A stretch of 19,590 nt of DNA from an uncultured Ruminococcus sp. Lineage in GTDB: Bacteria > Bacillota_A > Clostridia > Oscillospirales > Ruminococcaceae. The stretch covers positions 1 through 19,590 of the forward strand of contig CAMOXW010000220.1 of assembly GCA_946629405.1 (NCBI GenBank), written 5' to 3'. The notes beneath the pieces are model-generated. The model had not been told where the DNA came from and ran no database searches. It worked only from the letters and a program-made list of their open reading frames with translations. The position numbers and the translations under genes are program-made. Position 1 is the stretch's first letter, and every line of letters begins with the position of its first letter. Positions 1 through 7,447 of this stretch are shown here, piece after piece.

Positions 1-21
1 CCACCCTCGGCGTTCTGCCGT

Positions 22-42
22 AAGTTGAGGGTTGAGAGTTGT
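22..42. repeat. Heptamer repeat array (GTTGA type) upstream of the glycosidase gene
   Basis: Three consecutive 7-base units, AAGTTGA, GGGTTGA and GAGTTGT, are visible. They belong to the same AGTTGA heptamer family seen at 12220-12254. The remaining leader up to base 141 has a few CTCACnn-like units around 97-111 that may be the opposite arm. I see no clear promoter in 1-141, so the promoter of the following gene probably lies upstream of the window or is weak. Confidence 0.5.
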
Positions 43-141
43 GGAGTTCGCTGCACTCACTAATTTTAGATCCGTCACCCGTAAGGAAGACACCACGACT
101 ACTCACCGCTCACAAAAACTTGAAATGGATGGTGAAAAATC

Positions 142-2742
142 ATGAGAAGATCAAGGATAACAGCATTCATGGCAGCTATAGCTGTCCCGGCAGGGAACGC
201 CGGAGTTTTTCCGGCCATCGCGGCTGACAGCACTCCTGTGCCTGCCCTGCTGGACGTCAGCAGCTTCGTGATCCATGATGAGAACTTCGTCCACCTCAGC
301 GCCGGTACTTACCTCAGAGACGTCAGCTACCTGTTTGACGATCAGGACAAGGTACCTGCTTCCCCCGATAATACGAAGGTGGACAGCGAGGTCTTCAAGG
401 CGACATCCCTCGCAAACTGGACGCCTAATCAGCAGATGGAGTACGGCGCCGCTTCCTTCTATATCGACATGGGTGCAAATTATGTCATCACTGACATCGC
501 CTTCCTCGATACAAACGGCACGCCGACATGGACAGTTTCTGCCGGTGAACCGTTTTCGTGGAACGACATCGCTGAGGTCAATATGGATTACTATAACTCG
601 TGGCGTTCGATAAAAACGGACAGCACCGAGCCTGCCCGTTATCTGCATTTCAGCTCGGATTACTGCGACAGCGGCGTGAGTGAACTTGCGATATACGGCT
701 ATAAGGTCAGTGAGCTTTCGCCTGAACAGAAGGCTAAGACTGCCGCTAAATCCTCCCCTTACCCGGCTGCGGACAGAGATAATTTCTCCGGCAGACGCAT
801 AGGCTTCAACGCCTTCATCGACGACCCTATGACTGCTATGATGGCTGCGGGGACTATCCGTGAATATCACAACCTGAGCTGGCTTTTCGACAGCAGCGGC
901 AAGGTGAAATTCACACAGGGTACATGGGGAGATATGGACAGCTATTATTCCTCCCTCCACAGCCGCGGAATAAACATCATCCCCTGCTTCCAGGGCGGAA
1001 GCACCGTTATTTCAGGCGGCGAAAAGGCTAACGAGATACCCGTCCCCGCAGGCGCGGATACACTCGACCCGAAAAGCTATTCCGCCCACGCACAGGCTAT
1101 GTATCAGGTAGCTGCCCGCTACGGAAGCAATAAAGACGTTGACCCTTCTACCATTGATATAACCGACGCTCAGGAGGTAAGGACCGGTCTGGGATATCTC
1201 ACAGCACTTGAGAATTCCAATGAGCCCAACAAGAGCTGGGCAGGCAAGGCAAACTACTTCACGCCATATGAGCTTGCGGCAATGTGCTCGGCTGACTATG
1301 ACGGCCATGAGGGTACTATTCCCAATGCCGGTGTCCATACCGCTGACCCGGGCTTCAAGCTTGCTATGGGCGGTCTGGTCGGGTATTCAACTATGATACA
1401 GTACCTCGACGAGATGAAGCTATGGTTCGACTATAACCGCTCCGACGGCGTATTCGCGGTTGATATCATCAACGTACACATCGGCCCCTCGGACGACGAT
1501 ATCGAAGGCGGCAGCTATGCCGAGAACATAAAGGCGCTGCGTGAATGGATGAGCAGGAATGCTCCTGATACTGAGCTATGGATATCTGAGTTTGAAGTCC
1601 CTATGAACGACTGCGAGACCGAAGGCGTTGACAACCACGACAATGAGGACTACCAGCTGAAATACGCCCAGAGGGTCGCAAGGACCTACCTCACCGCACT
1701 TGAAGGGAACAGGGTGGACTATATCACAAAGTTCCAGCTCCGCGATGAGGGCGAGGGTGTGTACTACAACTCCGGCCTCGTTACTCAGAAGGGCGAATGG
1801 AACAAAAAACTTGCATGGTATTATCTTTCGTGCATGAGCAGCGTTCTTCACAATGCTGAATGGGAGACATATGACGATCCAAGTGAGGATATACGCTGCA
1901 ATATCTTTGTGAACAAGGACGGCAGCGATGCTGTCATAAAGAGCCTGAATACCCTGACAAACGCCGCTGACCGCGAGATCAAAGTCGGTTCGGACGGCAG
2001 GAAATATGCCTATCTCACAGTTCCCGAAATGGGGCTTGCCGAGGGAAGAACTACCATGCTCCCTGTCAATAACGGCACAGTAAATGTGCAGGTGAGCGGC
2101 ACTCCGATATTTGTGACATTAACAGATAAACCGCTCGATATAATCAACGGAAGAAACTCTCAGCTCCGTCCGGCAGAGATAAGCCTCACCGAGGACAAGT
2201 CCAGCGAGGTATGCGATCTTACGGCCGCTCCCGCGGACGGCACTCTTGACCAGTTCTATCGGATGTTCGACGAGCCGGAGTCTATGCCCGACCCGGTCTA
2301 CGGTGATACCGGAGGTCTGAAAACTCCTGAGACAAATGTAAACAAGTCCGGGATAACGGCTTACGCCTTCTTTGATGAGCCGTGCGTATTCAATGGCTTT
2401 GCGGTATTCGATACCTACGGGACAGGCGGTATTTCTGTCTATGACGCACATACGGACGAGCTTCTCTGGAGCAGCCGCCTCGACAGCTATATGAGCCGCT
2501 CGGTAACTCTTACAGACGGCAGCACTCCCACGGACTGCCTGAAAATAGTCAAGGACGGCGGCGACCTCAATGAGCTGGCTTTATACGGCTATACAGTTCA
2601 GGAGAAGGACTGGGACGTAAATTCAGACGGCAGGGTCGATGTTTACGACCTCATGAGGATAAGGCGAAGCGTTGTCTCCCGCACCGGTGACTACACCGTT
2701 GCCGATATCGTTGGAGCAACAAGGTTCATTCAGGGACTTTGA
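142..2742 (+). CDS. Secreted clan GH-A-like glycoside hydrolase with short dockerin
   Basis: 866 residues. The N-terminus (positive residues, hydrophobic stretch, AIAA around residue 29) is a signal peptide, so the protein is exported. Residues about 30-190 and 690-815 form two beta-rich, discoidin/CBM-like domains that end in the same pattern (ELAIYGYKV near 181, ELALYGYTV near 811). Between them lies a TIM-barrel-like region with the clan GH-A signatures: NEP with putative acid/base Glu361 and LWISEFE with putative nucleophile Glu483, 122 residues apart. The last 44 residues carry a dockerin calcium loop (DVNSDGRVDVYDL) followed by a weak second half. Family knowledge: such enzymes retain or cleave plant polysaccharide and dock to cohesin scaffolds. 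I cannot assign a GH family or substrate. The ATG at 142 has only a weak ribosome binding site, but the signal peptide supports it. The gene stands alone and ends before a bidirectional terminator. Confidence 0.75.
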   Translation: MRRSRITAFMAAIAVPAGNAGVFPAIAADSTPVPALLDVSSFVIHDENFVHLSAGTYLRDVSYLFDDQDKVPASPDNTKVDSEVFKATSLANWTPNQQMEYGAASFYIDMGANYVITDIAFLDTNGTPTWTVSAGEPFSWNDIAEVNMDYYNSWRSIKTDSTEPARYLHFSSDYCDSGVSELAIYGYKVSELSPEQKAKTAAKSSPYPAADRDNFSGRRIGFNAFIDDPMTAMMAAGTIREYHNLSWLFDSSGKVKFTQGTWGDMDSYYSSLHSRGINIIPCFQGGSTVISGGEKANEIPVPAGADTLDPKSYSAHAQAMYQVAARYGSNKDVDPSTIDITDAQEVRTGLGYLTALENSNEPNKSWAGKANYFTPYELAAMCSADYDGHEGTIPNAGVHTADPGFKLAMGGLVGYSTMIQYLDEMKLWFDYNRSDGVFAVDIINVHIGPSDDDIEGGSYAENIKALREWMSRNAPDTELWISEFEVPMNDCETEGVDNHDNEDYQLKYAQRVARTYLTALEGNRVDYITKFQLRDEGEGVYYNSGLVTQKGEWNKKLAWYYLSCMSSVLHNAEWETYDDPSEDIRCNIFVNKDGSDAVIKSLNTLTNAADREIKVGSDGRKYAYLTVPEMGLAEGRTTMLPVNNGTVNVQVSGTPIFVTLTDKPLDIINGRNSQLRPAEISLTEDKSSEVCDLTAAPADGTLDQFYRMFDEPESMPDPVYGDTGGLKTPETNVNKSGITAYAFFDEPCVFNGFAVFDTYGTGGISVYDAHTDELLWSSRLDSYMSRSVTLTDGSTPTDCLKIVKDGGDLNELALYGYTVQEKDWDVNSDGRVDVYDLMRIRRSVVSRTGDYTVADIVGATRFIQGL

Positions 2743-2763
2743 ACAGATAGCTTACTCATAAGA

Positions 2764-2789
2764 AAAGAGCACCTTGCGGTGCTCTTTTT
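2764..2789. terminator. Bidirectional intrinsic terminator
   Basis: A perfect 10-bp stem (AAAGAGCACC / GGTGCTCTTT) with TTGC loop is followed by TTTTTA on the plus strand. On the minus strand it is followed by TTTTCTTA. It sits between the convergent glycosidase gene and the ABC exporter operon and can stop transcription from both sides. Confidence 0.85.
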
Positions 2790-2895
2790 ATGCCTTGGAA
2801 TCAGTATCGTTGTATCTGCTTCCGTGAGCAAAAGCAGACCTCCGTTCCGGACGGACAGAGCGGGTTTACGAGCAGCGGCGCGGAAGGCTGCAGCG

Positions 2896-4071
2896 TCACG
2901 CTGCCTTGACTGCGGTCATTATAGCTGAGCCGCTGTATTTCAGCCTGCGGACAAGCAGGGTCAGGAGTATCAGCGCTGCCGCATAGCCAAGCTGTATCCC
3001 GAGGCAGGTCACTACATCACTTGTTGTATATCCCGAGGCGCTGCAAAGATTATCGTTCAGCCTCTCATACCAATACACCGGCAGGAACCTTGCTACCGTG
3101 AGCACTCCGTCGCTGAGCATTGACTGCGGTACAAAAAGTCCGCACAGAAAACTCATGCCAAGTCCGATGACCTGCGTCAGCAGAGTAAGTATGTTCTGCG
3201 ATGTGATAAGGCTTGCGATAAAGACTGCCATTGCCGTTGTGATAATGGAGAAGATGCCCGAGTTGAGCACCGCTATCCAGCCTGCACCCTGATAGATGCC
3301 TTTATTGTAGAAGGCGCCCATTACCACGATAACCAGCCATACCCCTAAGACGAACATTCCGCCGCCCGCGAATATCTGAGCTGTATATGATCCGGGGGCT
3401 ACGCTGGAGCAGTTTGTGCGGTAACGGAGGTCCTTGCGGTCCATTGTCATGAGCACCGGACAAAGTGCACTGAGTATCGCGGAAATGACGATGTAGGGAA
3501 TGAAACGGAAGTATGACGCGAATTTCTCAGTGAACTCCGGATTGCCATTGCTGGAATCATAGGCAAAGCTCACCTGCGAATCGCCGAGAAGATCCTCCGC
3601 GGCAAGCGAAACTGCCTCCCCGGTGGTCATTCCTGCCGCAACATAGGCGGAAACGGTCTTAGTCCAGTTCTCAACGGCCTGGTCAGCGATGAACTTATCG
3701 TAGCTGTCGTGGACCGTGTATGAGCCGTAAAGACCGTCAGTTTCACCTGCGGCAAGCTTTTCGGAAAAGCCCTTGTTTATCACCAGCGCATAGCTGATAT
3801 CCTCATAGTAGAGCAGGTCGGTGATGAGGTCGGTGTCCTGACTGTCAGTATTTTTCAGCCCGAACTTTTCGTCAAGGAAGTCAGAAAACGCACGGCTCTC
3901 AGGAGAATCATCCTCGTCAAAAACAGCGACCTTCGTGTAAAACGTGATAGAGTCAGGTTTTTCGCTGTTTGCGACGTTCATAGCTGCAATGCCCATGAAT
4001 ACCACGATGAAGACTATCGCAGTGAACAAATTCTTTTTCAGCACCTTCATGAAAACCTTAAAGACTTGCAT
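2896..4071 (-). CDS. ABC-2 type exporter permease (second permease)
   Basis: 391 residues from the ATG at 4071, chosen because a good AAGGAGG site lies 7 bases upstream. A further in-frame ATG at 4101 gives 10 extra residues without such a site. The protein has one N-terminal membrane segment (about residues 13-35), a soluble extracytoplasmic segment of roughly 150 residues, and a C-terminal block of five to six hydrophobic helices. This is the ABC2_membrane_3 type topology. It overlaps the upstream permease by 14 bases, so the two are translationally coupled and likely form a heterodimer with the ATPase encoded first. Family knowledge: such systems export drugs, lipids or secondary metabolites. 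The substrate cannot be read from the sequence. It may serve the biosynthetic operon at 7448-17805, but this is only proximity. Confidence 0.85.
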   Translation of the reverse strand: MQVFKVFMKVLKKNLFTAIVFIVVFMGIAAMNVANSEKPDSITFYTKVAVFDEDDSPESRAFSDFLDEKFGLKNTDSQDTDLITDLLYYEDISYALVINKGFSEKLAAGETDGLYGSYTVHDSYDKFIADQAVENWTKTVSAYVAAGMTTGEAVSLAAEDLLGDSQVSFAYDSSNGNPEFTEKFASYFRFIPYIVISAILSALCPVLMTMDRKDLRYRTNCSSVAPGSYTAQIFAGGGMFVLGVWLVIVVMGAFYNKGIYQGAGWIAVLNSGIFSIITTAMAVFIASLITSQNILTLLTQVIGLGMSFLCGLFVPQSMLSDGVLTVARFLPVYWYERLNDNLCSASGYTTSDVVTCLGIQLGYAAALILLTLLVRRLKYSGSAIMTAVKAA

Positions 4072-5188
4072 ATTTCTTCCTCCTTGTGAACAGGAACCCA
4101 ATCAGCGTGAATACGGCTATGAGCAGCACCATAGTGATGAGCTTCCCGGTAAAGCGGTCGTAGTCCTTGTAGATATTGAGGCAGTAGAAGCAGTCGGAAA
4201 TGACGGCAGGCGGATTTATCTTGTTGAACCACGGAGCCTTCCTCTGCATAAGAGCCTTCATGTCGGCGAACATCAGCCCGCTCATGTGACAGAGCAGCAT
4301 CGAGACTGCAACGATAACGGCATTCTTAGCCTTTTCGCTGAGACGTCCTATAGATCCTACGCAGAAGCCTATCGCCACACCTACCATTCCACCGAGAATT
4401 GCCGAAACATAGACGAGCAGCAGCCTTCTTCCGAAGTTGATATTGAGGATGAACTGTATATAGCTCACACTGAATACCATGCAGCAGGACTGAATGAGGA
4501 AATTCGCCATGAGCGAAGCAAGTACGGCTATGAGCTTAGGCGTGGGCGAGCAGCACTTCCTCGCGCCGAGTGCGGAGATATTAGCCTGATTGACCTTTGC
4601 AATGTTCAGCCCCAATACTGAGCCGAACATTGCTACCATTGCGATAAGATTGTAGAAATACTGAATAAGATTATCGGTATCACCGTCTGTGAGGGGTATC
4701 TCATTTACAGCATTGATATCGCGGGACATCGCCTCCATTGCAGCAGGCACGGCGCCCGGGTCTTTCCCTGCAACATTGCGGACAACACGGCTCCTGAGGT
4801 TGTAATCATCCACGAAGGTTTTCAGGATAGCTGATCTGATGCCATCCTCCGCTACCATAAGGGTAAGCTCCTCGCCGGTGAAGATCACTCCGTAAACATC
4901 GCCGTTCCGCAGAAGCTCAAGTGCCTTTTCCCTGTCGGTATAGGTTATATCGAGCAGCGGGTCATCACCGCCGGAAACGCTCTCGGCAACGCCCCTGAAC
5001 ATCTTGTCGTCCGCTTCGTCAACAACTGCGGTCTCTACTGCGGAGAACCTTGTCTCGCTATCGTAAAGCCCGTCGAAGGCGACTTTGAAGAACAGTCCCA
5101 GCGCTACAGGAAAAAGTATCAGCCATATTATCAGGTCTTTGGAGCGGAGCGCTGTTTTCAGCTCGTAACAGAAATTGTGCCGGAACAT
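4058..5188 (-). CDS. ABC-2 type exporter permease (first permease)
   Basis: 376 residues, starting one base after the stop of the ATPase gene. It has the same plan as its downstream partner: a membrane segment near residues 17-35 (WLILFPVALGLFFKVAF), an extracytoplasmic region of about 140 residues rich in acidic residues, then a run of hydrophobic helices from about residue 185 to 370. It ends in a positively charged tail (RRKKYASL). The pair of unequal permeases plus one ATPase suggests a heterodimeric exporter. It is not of the BceAB bacitracin type, which has ten helices in one larger permease. Confidence 0.85.
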   Translation of the reverse strand: MFRHNFCYELKTALRSKDLIIWLILFPVALGLFFKVAFDGLYDSETRFSAVETAVVDEADDKMFRGVAESVSGGDDPLLDITYTDREKALELLRNGDVYGVIFTGEELTLMVAEDGIRSAILKTFVDDYNLRSRVVRNVAGKDPGAVPAAMEAMSRDINAVNEIPLTDGDTDNLIQYFYNLIAMVAMFGSVLGLNIAKVNQANISALGARKCCSPTPKLIAVLASLMANFLIQSCCMVFSVSYIQFILNINFGRRLLLVYVSAILGGMVGVAIGFCVGSIGRLSEKAKNAVIVAVSMLLCHMSGLMFADMKALMQRKAPWFNKINPPAVISDCFYCLNIYKDYDRFTGKLITMVLLIAVFTLIGFLFTRRKKYASL

Positions 5189-5189
5189 A

Positions 5190-6140
5190 TTATTCCTCCT
5201 TGTCTCTGAGCGCAGTACCGGTTATCTCTAAAAATACGTCGTTGAGCGTGGGAAGCTCGGAGTAAACCCTGCCGAAGCCTATGTCCCGGCTCTGGAGCAC
5301 GCCAAGCACGCGGATGAGATTGTGCTTGCCTCCCGAGCAGGCGGCACTGAGCCGCTGTCCGTCATAGGAAACTTCGTAAACATGAGGCAGGGCAGCTATC
5401 TCAGCCTTTGTCTCGTCCGGAAGGTCAATTACCTCGATCGAGATAGTTTCAGTGTTCTTTATCATGCGCTTGAGCTCATCCTTTGTGCCCTCCGCGACCT
5501 TTTTGCCCTTGTCCATTATAGCGATCCGGGTACATATCTGCTCGACCTCCTCCATGTAGTGGGAGGTGTAGATTATCGTCGCGCCTCCGCGGTTGAGCTC
5601 CTGTATCCCCTCAAGTATCTTGTTGCGGCTCTGCGGGTCAACTGCTACGGTCGGCTCGTCAAGGATGATCAGCGCAGGTTTGTGGGCGATACCGCAGGCT
5701 ATGTTCAGCCTTCTCAGCAGACCGCCGGAAAGTTTCTTCGGGTAGAACTTCGTGAAGTCCTCCAGACCCACGAATTTAATGGCGTCCTCCACATACTGGC
5801 GGCGCTTTGCCTTTTCGGTGACGTAAAGCCCGCAGAAGTAGTCAATGTTCTCATAGACTGTAAGCTCGTCAAATACAGCGACGTTCTGCATTATGATGCC
5901 GATATTCTTCTTTATATCGTAAGCCGTAGGTGACATAGGCTTACCGAAGATCTCGATAGTGCCCTTATTGAACGCAAGCAGCGAGAGCAGGCAGTTTATA
6001 GTAGTGGTCTTGCCCGAGCCGTTTGGCCCGAGAAGTCCGAAAATCTCACCCTTATGTATCTCAAGGCTGAAATGATCAAGAGCGATGAGGTCTCCGTAGC
6101 GCTTTACAAGGTTATCTATTTTCAAAACTGTGTTATCCAT
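5190..6140 (-). CDS. ABC exporter ATP-binding protein
   Basis: 316 residues from the ATG at 6140. This start is preceded by GGAAGGAG at the right distance; a longer in-frame start at 6182 would place the promoter -10 inside the gene. All ATPase motifs are present: Walker A GPNGSGKT (residues 38-45), signature LSGG (137-140), Walker B LIILDEP (157-163) and switch His194. Beyond residue 220 there is the roughly 80-residue C-terminal extension typical of DrrA/CcmA-like export ATPases, ending in LNDVFLEITG. It is the first gene of a tight three-gene minus-strand operon (1-base gap, then a 14-base overlap) and energises the two permeases. It belongs to the exporter class that often accompanies natural product genes. 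Confidence 0.92.
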   Translation of the reverse strand: MDNTVLKIDNLVKRYGDLIALDHFSLEIHKGEIFGLLGPNGSGKTTTINCLLSLLAFNKGTIEIFGKPMSPTAYDIKKNIGIIMQNVAVFDELTVYENIDYFCGLYVTEKAKRRQYVEDAIKFVGLEDFTKFYPKKLSGGLLRRLNIACGIAHKPALIILDEPTVAVDPQSRNKILEGIQELNRGGATIIYTSHYMEEVEQICTRIAIMDKGKKVAEGTKDELKRMIKNTETISIEVIDLPDETKAEIAALPHVYEVSYDGQRLSAACSGGKHNLIRVLGVLQSRDIGFGRVYSELPTLNDVFLEITGTALRDKEE

Positions 6141-6170
6141 ACTGTAACTCCTTCCGTTTACTGTGACATT

Positions 6171-6179
6171 ATTATAGCA
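6171..6179 (-). promoter_or_regulatory. Extended -10 promoter of the ABC exporter operon
   Basis: On the minus strand TGCTATAAT is a perfect extended -10 element (TGnTATAAT). It lies 31 bases upstream of the ATPase start, which gives a leader of about 24 bases. No good -35 hexamer is found at 16-18 bases, as expected for an extended -10 promoter. Confidence 0.65.
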
Positions 6180-6222
6180 CAACTTTTTGTCATCTGTGTA
6201 GTGTCCCCGGTCAGTTTCTCAC

Positions 6223-6236
6223 ATGACAAATGTCAT
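6223..6236. promoter_or_regulatory. Palindromic operator candidate between divergent promoters
   Basis: ATGACA-AA-TGTCAT is a perfect inverted repeat of two 6-base arms. It lies 16 bases upstream of the -35 of the rightward promoter and about 44 bases upstream of the leftward -10. A third half-site (TGTCAT) occurs at 6188-6193, just upstream of the leftward -10. Placement and symmetry suit a dimeric repressor or activator controlling one or both operons. No regulator gene is in the window. Confidence 0.45.
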
Positions 6237-6251
6237 TTTTACTGTTGCGGA

Positions 6252-6280
6252 TTGACAGCGTTACAAAAACCTGTTATAAT
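6252..6280 (+). promoter_or_regulatory. Consensus sigma-A promoter of the pnuC-like gene
   Basis: TTGACA (6252-6257), a spacer of 17 bases, and TATAAT (6275-6280): a full consensus promoter. Transcription should begin near 6287 and give a leader of about 240 bases before the transporter start codon. A promoter this strong with so long a leader points to control after initiation. Confidence 0.85.
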
Positions 6281-6286
6281 ATGTGT

Positions 6287-6529
6287 AGCTCTAAAAACGT
6301 TTCGGGAAGAAAGATCCGATAGATACGGCAGATGCAAGGAAAGCTCCTGAAGGCGTGCTGCCGCACTCCGGGGAGGCCGACGCCGTGCATAGCTGATTCC
6401 CCTCGGAAGTTTTTTAGAAATGCTCTATGTATATCTCTGCCGCCGGGCAGAAAAATGCGAAAAGCATTCCGCTTACATCGTCAGGCCTTTGAAGATGTAT
6501 GCAGGATGCTTATTTTTTTGGAGGCTGAC
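6287..6529 (+). promoter_or_regulatory. Structured leader, candidate riboswitch or attenuator
   Basis: This 243-base leader holds no convincing gene. A short hairpin (TCGG 6302-6305 with CCGA 6316-6319) is followed by a possible three-way junction. P1 pairs ATGCA 6332-6336 with TGCAT 6386-6390 and may extend by CAG/CTG. P2 is the hairpin AGGA-aagc-TCCT (6337-6348). P3 pairs GGCGT 6352-6356 with ACGCC 6380-6384. The loop sequence GGGGA (6370-6374) can pair with TCCCC (6398-6402). With CTCC/GGAAG added, that pairing makes a terminator-like stem directly followed by six T (6410-6415), and it competes with P1 and P3. Two further small hairpins lie at 6436-6451 and 6454-6468. I cannot match it to a known riboswitch class. 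Confidence 0.45.
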
Positions 6530-7192
6530 ATGAAAAAGCTTTTACCCGATTTTTCACGCACTGACAAGCTCCTGTGGGGATGCTCGTGCGCTGCGGTAAT
6601 AATATCCTATGCGCTCTGCGGCGGCGGCGGTCTGCTAAGTCCGGCCGCGGCCCTGATAGGCGTAACCTCGCTGATCTTCGCGGCAAAGGGCCACTTCGGC
6701 GGACCTGTCCTGATGGTAGCTTTCAGCATAATGTACGGTATCATTTCCTACACCTTCCGCTACTACGGCGAAATGCTGACATACCTCGGAATGACTGGAC
6801 CAATGGCAGTTCTCGCGGCAATAGCGTGGATACGAAATCCGATGAGCGGGAGCGTTAATAGGGTGCAGGCGGCAAAGCTCAGAAAGTACGAATTATGGCT
6901 GATCCCCATTGTAACAGCTCTGGTAACCGGAGTGTTCACTGTACTTTTGTGGAAGCTGGGGACGTCAAATCTCCTGCCGAGCAGCATATCAGTAGCCACA
7001 AGCTTTGCGGCGGTATGGCTTACCGAGCGCAGGAGCCCGTATTTTGCACTGGTCTACGCTTTGAACGACGTTGTGCTGATAATCCTCTGGACACTCGCCT
7101 CTCTAAGCGACCGGAGCTATATATCGGTGACAGTATGCTTTGCTGTATTCCTGATAAACGACATATACGGCTTTGTAAGCTGGCGGCGGTGA
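6530..7192 (+). CDS. PnuC-family transporter
   Basis: 220 residues from the ATG at 6530, selected because GGAGG lies 4-5 bases upstream; the open frame extends upstream through the structured leader but has no ribosome binding site there. It is very hydrophobic with about seven membrane segments. It shows PnuC-like features: a central FxxMYGIISYxFRYYGEM helix region, a TERRSPYFALVYALNDVVLIILW segment and a short cytosolic C-terminus ending WRR. Family knowledge: PnuC proteins are facilitators for nicotinamide riboside, thiamine (PnuT) or riboflavin (PnuX) that work with a trapping kinase. The substrate is not decided by sequence here. The TPP and FMN riboswitch motifs that would mark PnuT or PnuX are not recognisable in the leader. 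It is transcribed alone from a consensus promoter. Confidence 0.75.
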   Translation: MKKLLPDFSRTDKLLWGCSCAAVIISYALCGGGGLLSPAAALIGVTSLIFAAKGHFGGPVLMVAFSIMYGIISYTFRYYGEMLTYLGMTGPMAVLAAIAWIRNPMSGSVNRVQAAKLRKYELWLIPIVTALVTGVFTVLLWKLGTSNLLPSSISVATSFAAVWLTERRSPYFALVYALNDVVLIILWTLASLSDRSYISVTVCFAVFLINDIYGFVSWRR

Positions 7193-7230
7193 GCCGCCGC
7201 GGACTGCTTCGCTGATCGCTCACGGCAGCT

Positions 7231-7270
7231 TACTCTAAGCTCTGAGTTCTGAGCACTAATAACTCCTCAC
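7231..7270. repeat. Heptamer repeat array (CTCTGAG type)
   Basis: Degenerate seven-base units follow each other (CTCTAAG, CTCTGAG, TTCTGAG, CACTAAT, then AACTCCT and CACTACT, roughly the inverted form). The same CTCTGAG/TTCTGAG units recur at 14121-14148 inside the biosynthetic operon. The array lies just after the pnuC-like gene and before the AT-rich promoter region of the operon. Confidence 0.5.
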
Positions 7271-7306
7271 TACTTACCGGAAGTCAAAAATACCAACAGT
7301 ATAATT

Positions 7307-7332
7307 TATAACATATATCAAATTTTGTTATA
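7307..7332. promoter_or_regulatory. Inverted repeat in the AT-rich operon promoter region
   Basis: TATAACA (7307-7313) and TGTTATA (7326-7332) form an inverted repeat with a 12-base gap. It lies in a strongly AT-rich stretch of about 110 bases (7290-7400), about 57 bases upstream of the -35 element of the biosynthetic operon. Position and symmetry fit a regulator site or UP-like element. The binding factor is unknown. Confidence 0.3.
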
Positions 7333-7388
7333 TTATGGCGCGATTTTGCCAAAAATTGTGTTAATTTTATCGAAATTCTGCTTAACTA

Positions 7389-7417
7389 TTGACATATCGC
7401 TCTTTAAATGTTAAGAT
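7389..7417 (+). promoter_or_regulatory. Sigma-A promoter of the biosynthetic operon
   Basis: TTGACA (7389-7394), a spacer of 17 bases and TAAGAT (7412-7417). Transcription would start near 7424, about 24 bases before the first start codon. The downstream stretch repeats ATGTTA-like words around 7408-7436, which may be part of a regulator site. Confidence 0.7.
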
Positions 7418-7447
7418 TATGTTATCAATGTGTTAAGGAGATATTGA

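Noticed and set aside
151..960. Long minus-strand open frame inside the glycosidase gene
   Set aside because: It mirrors a well-supported coding sequence on the other strand, has no ribosome binding site or known motif, and arises from the base composition.
3944..4621. Plus-strand open frame opposite the two permeases
   Set aside because: It crosses the junction of two clear membrane proteins on the minus strand and has a composition unlike the neighbouring real genes, with no start signal.
6287..6529. TPP, FMN, cobalamin or ZTP riboswitch before the pnuC-like gene
   Set aside because: Short matches occur (GCCGACG as in FMN, CCGGGGAG as in ZTP), but the other required conserved blocks are missing, so no class is called.
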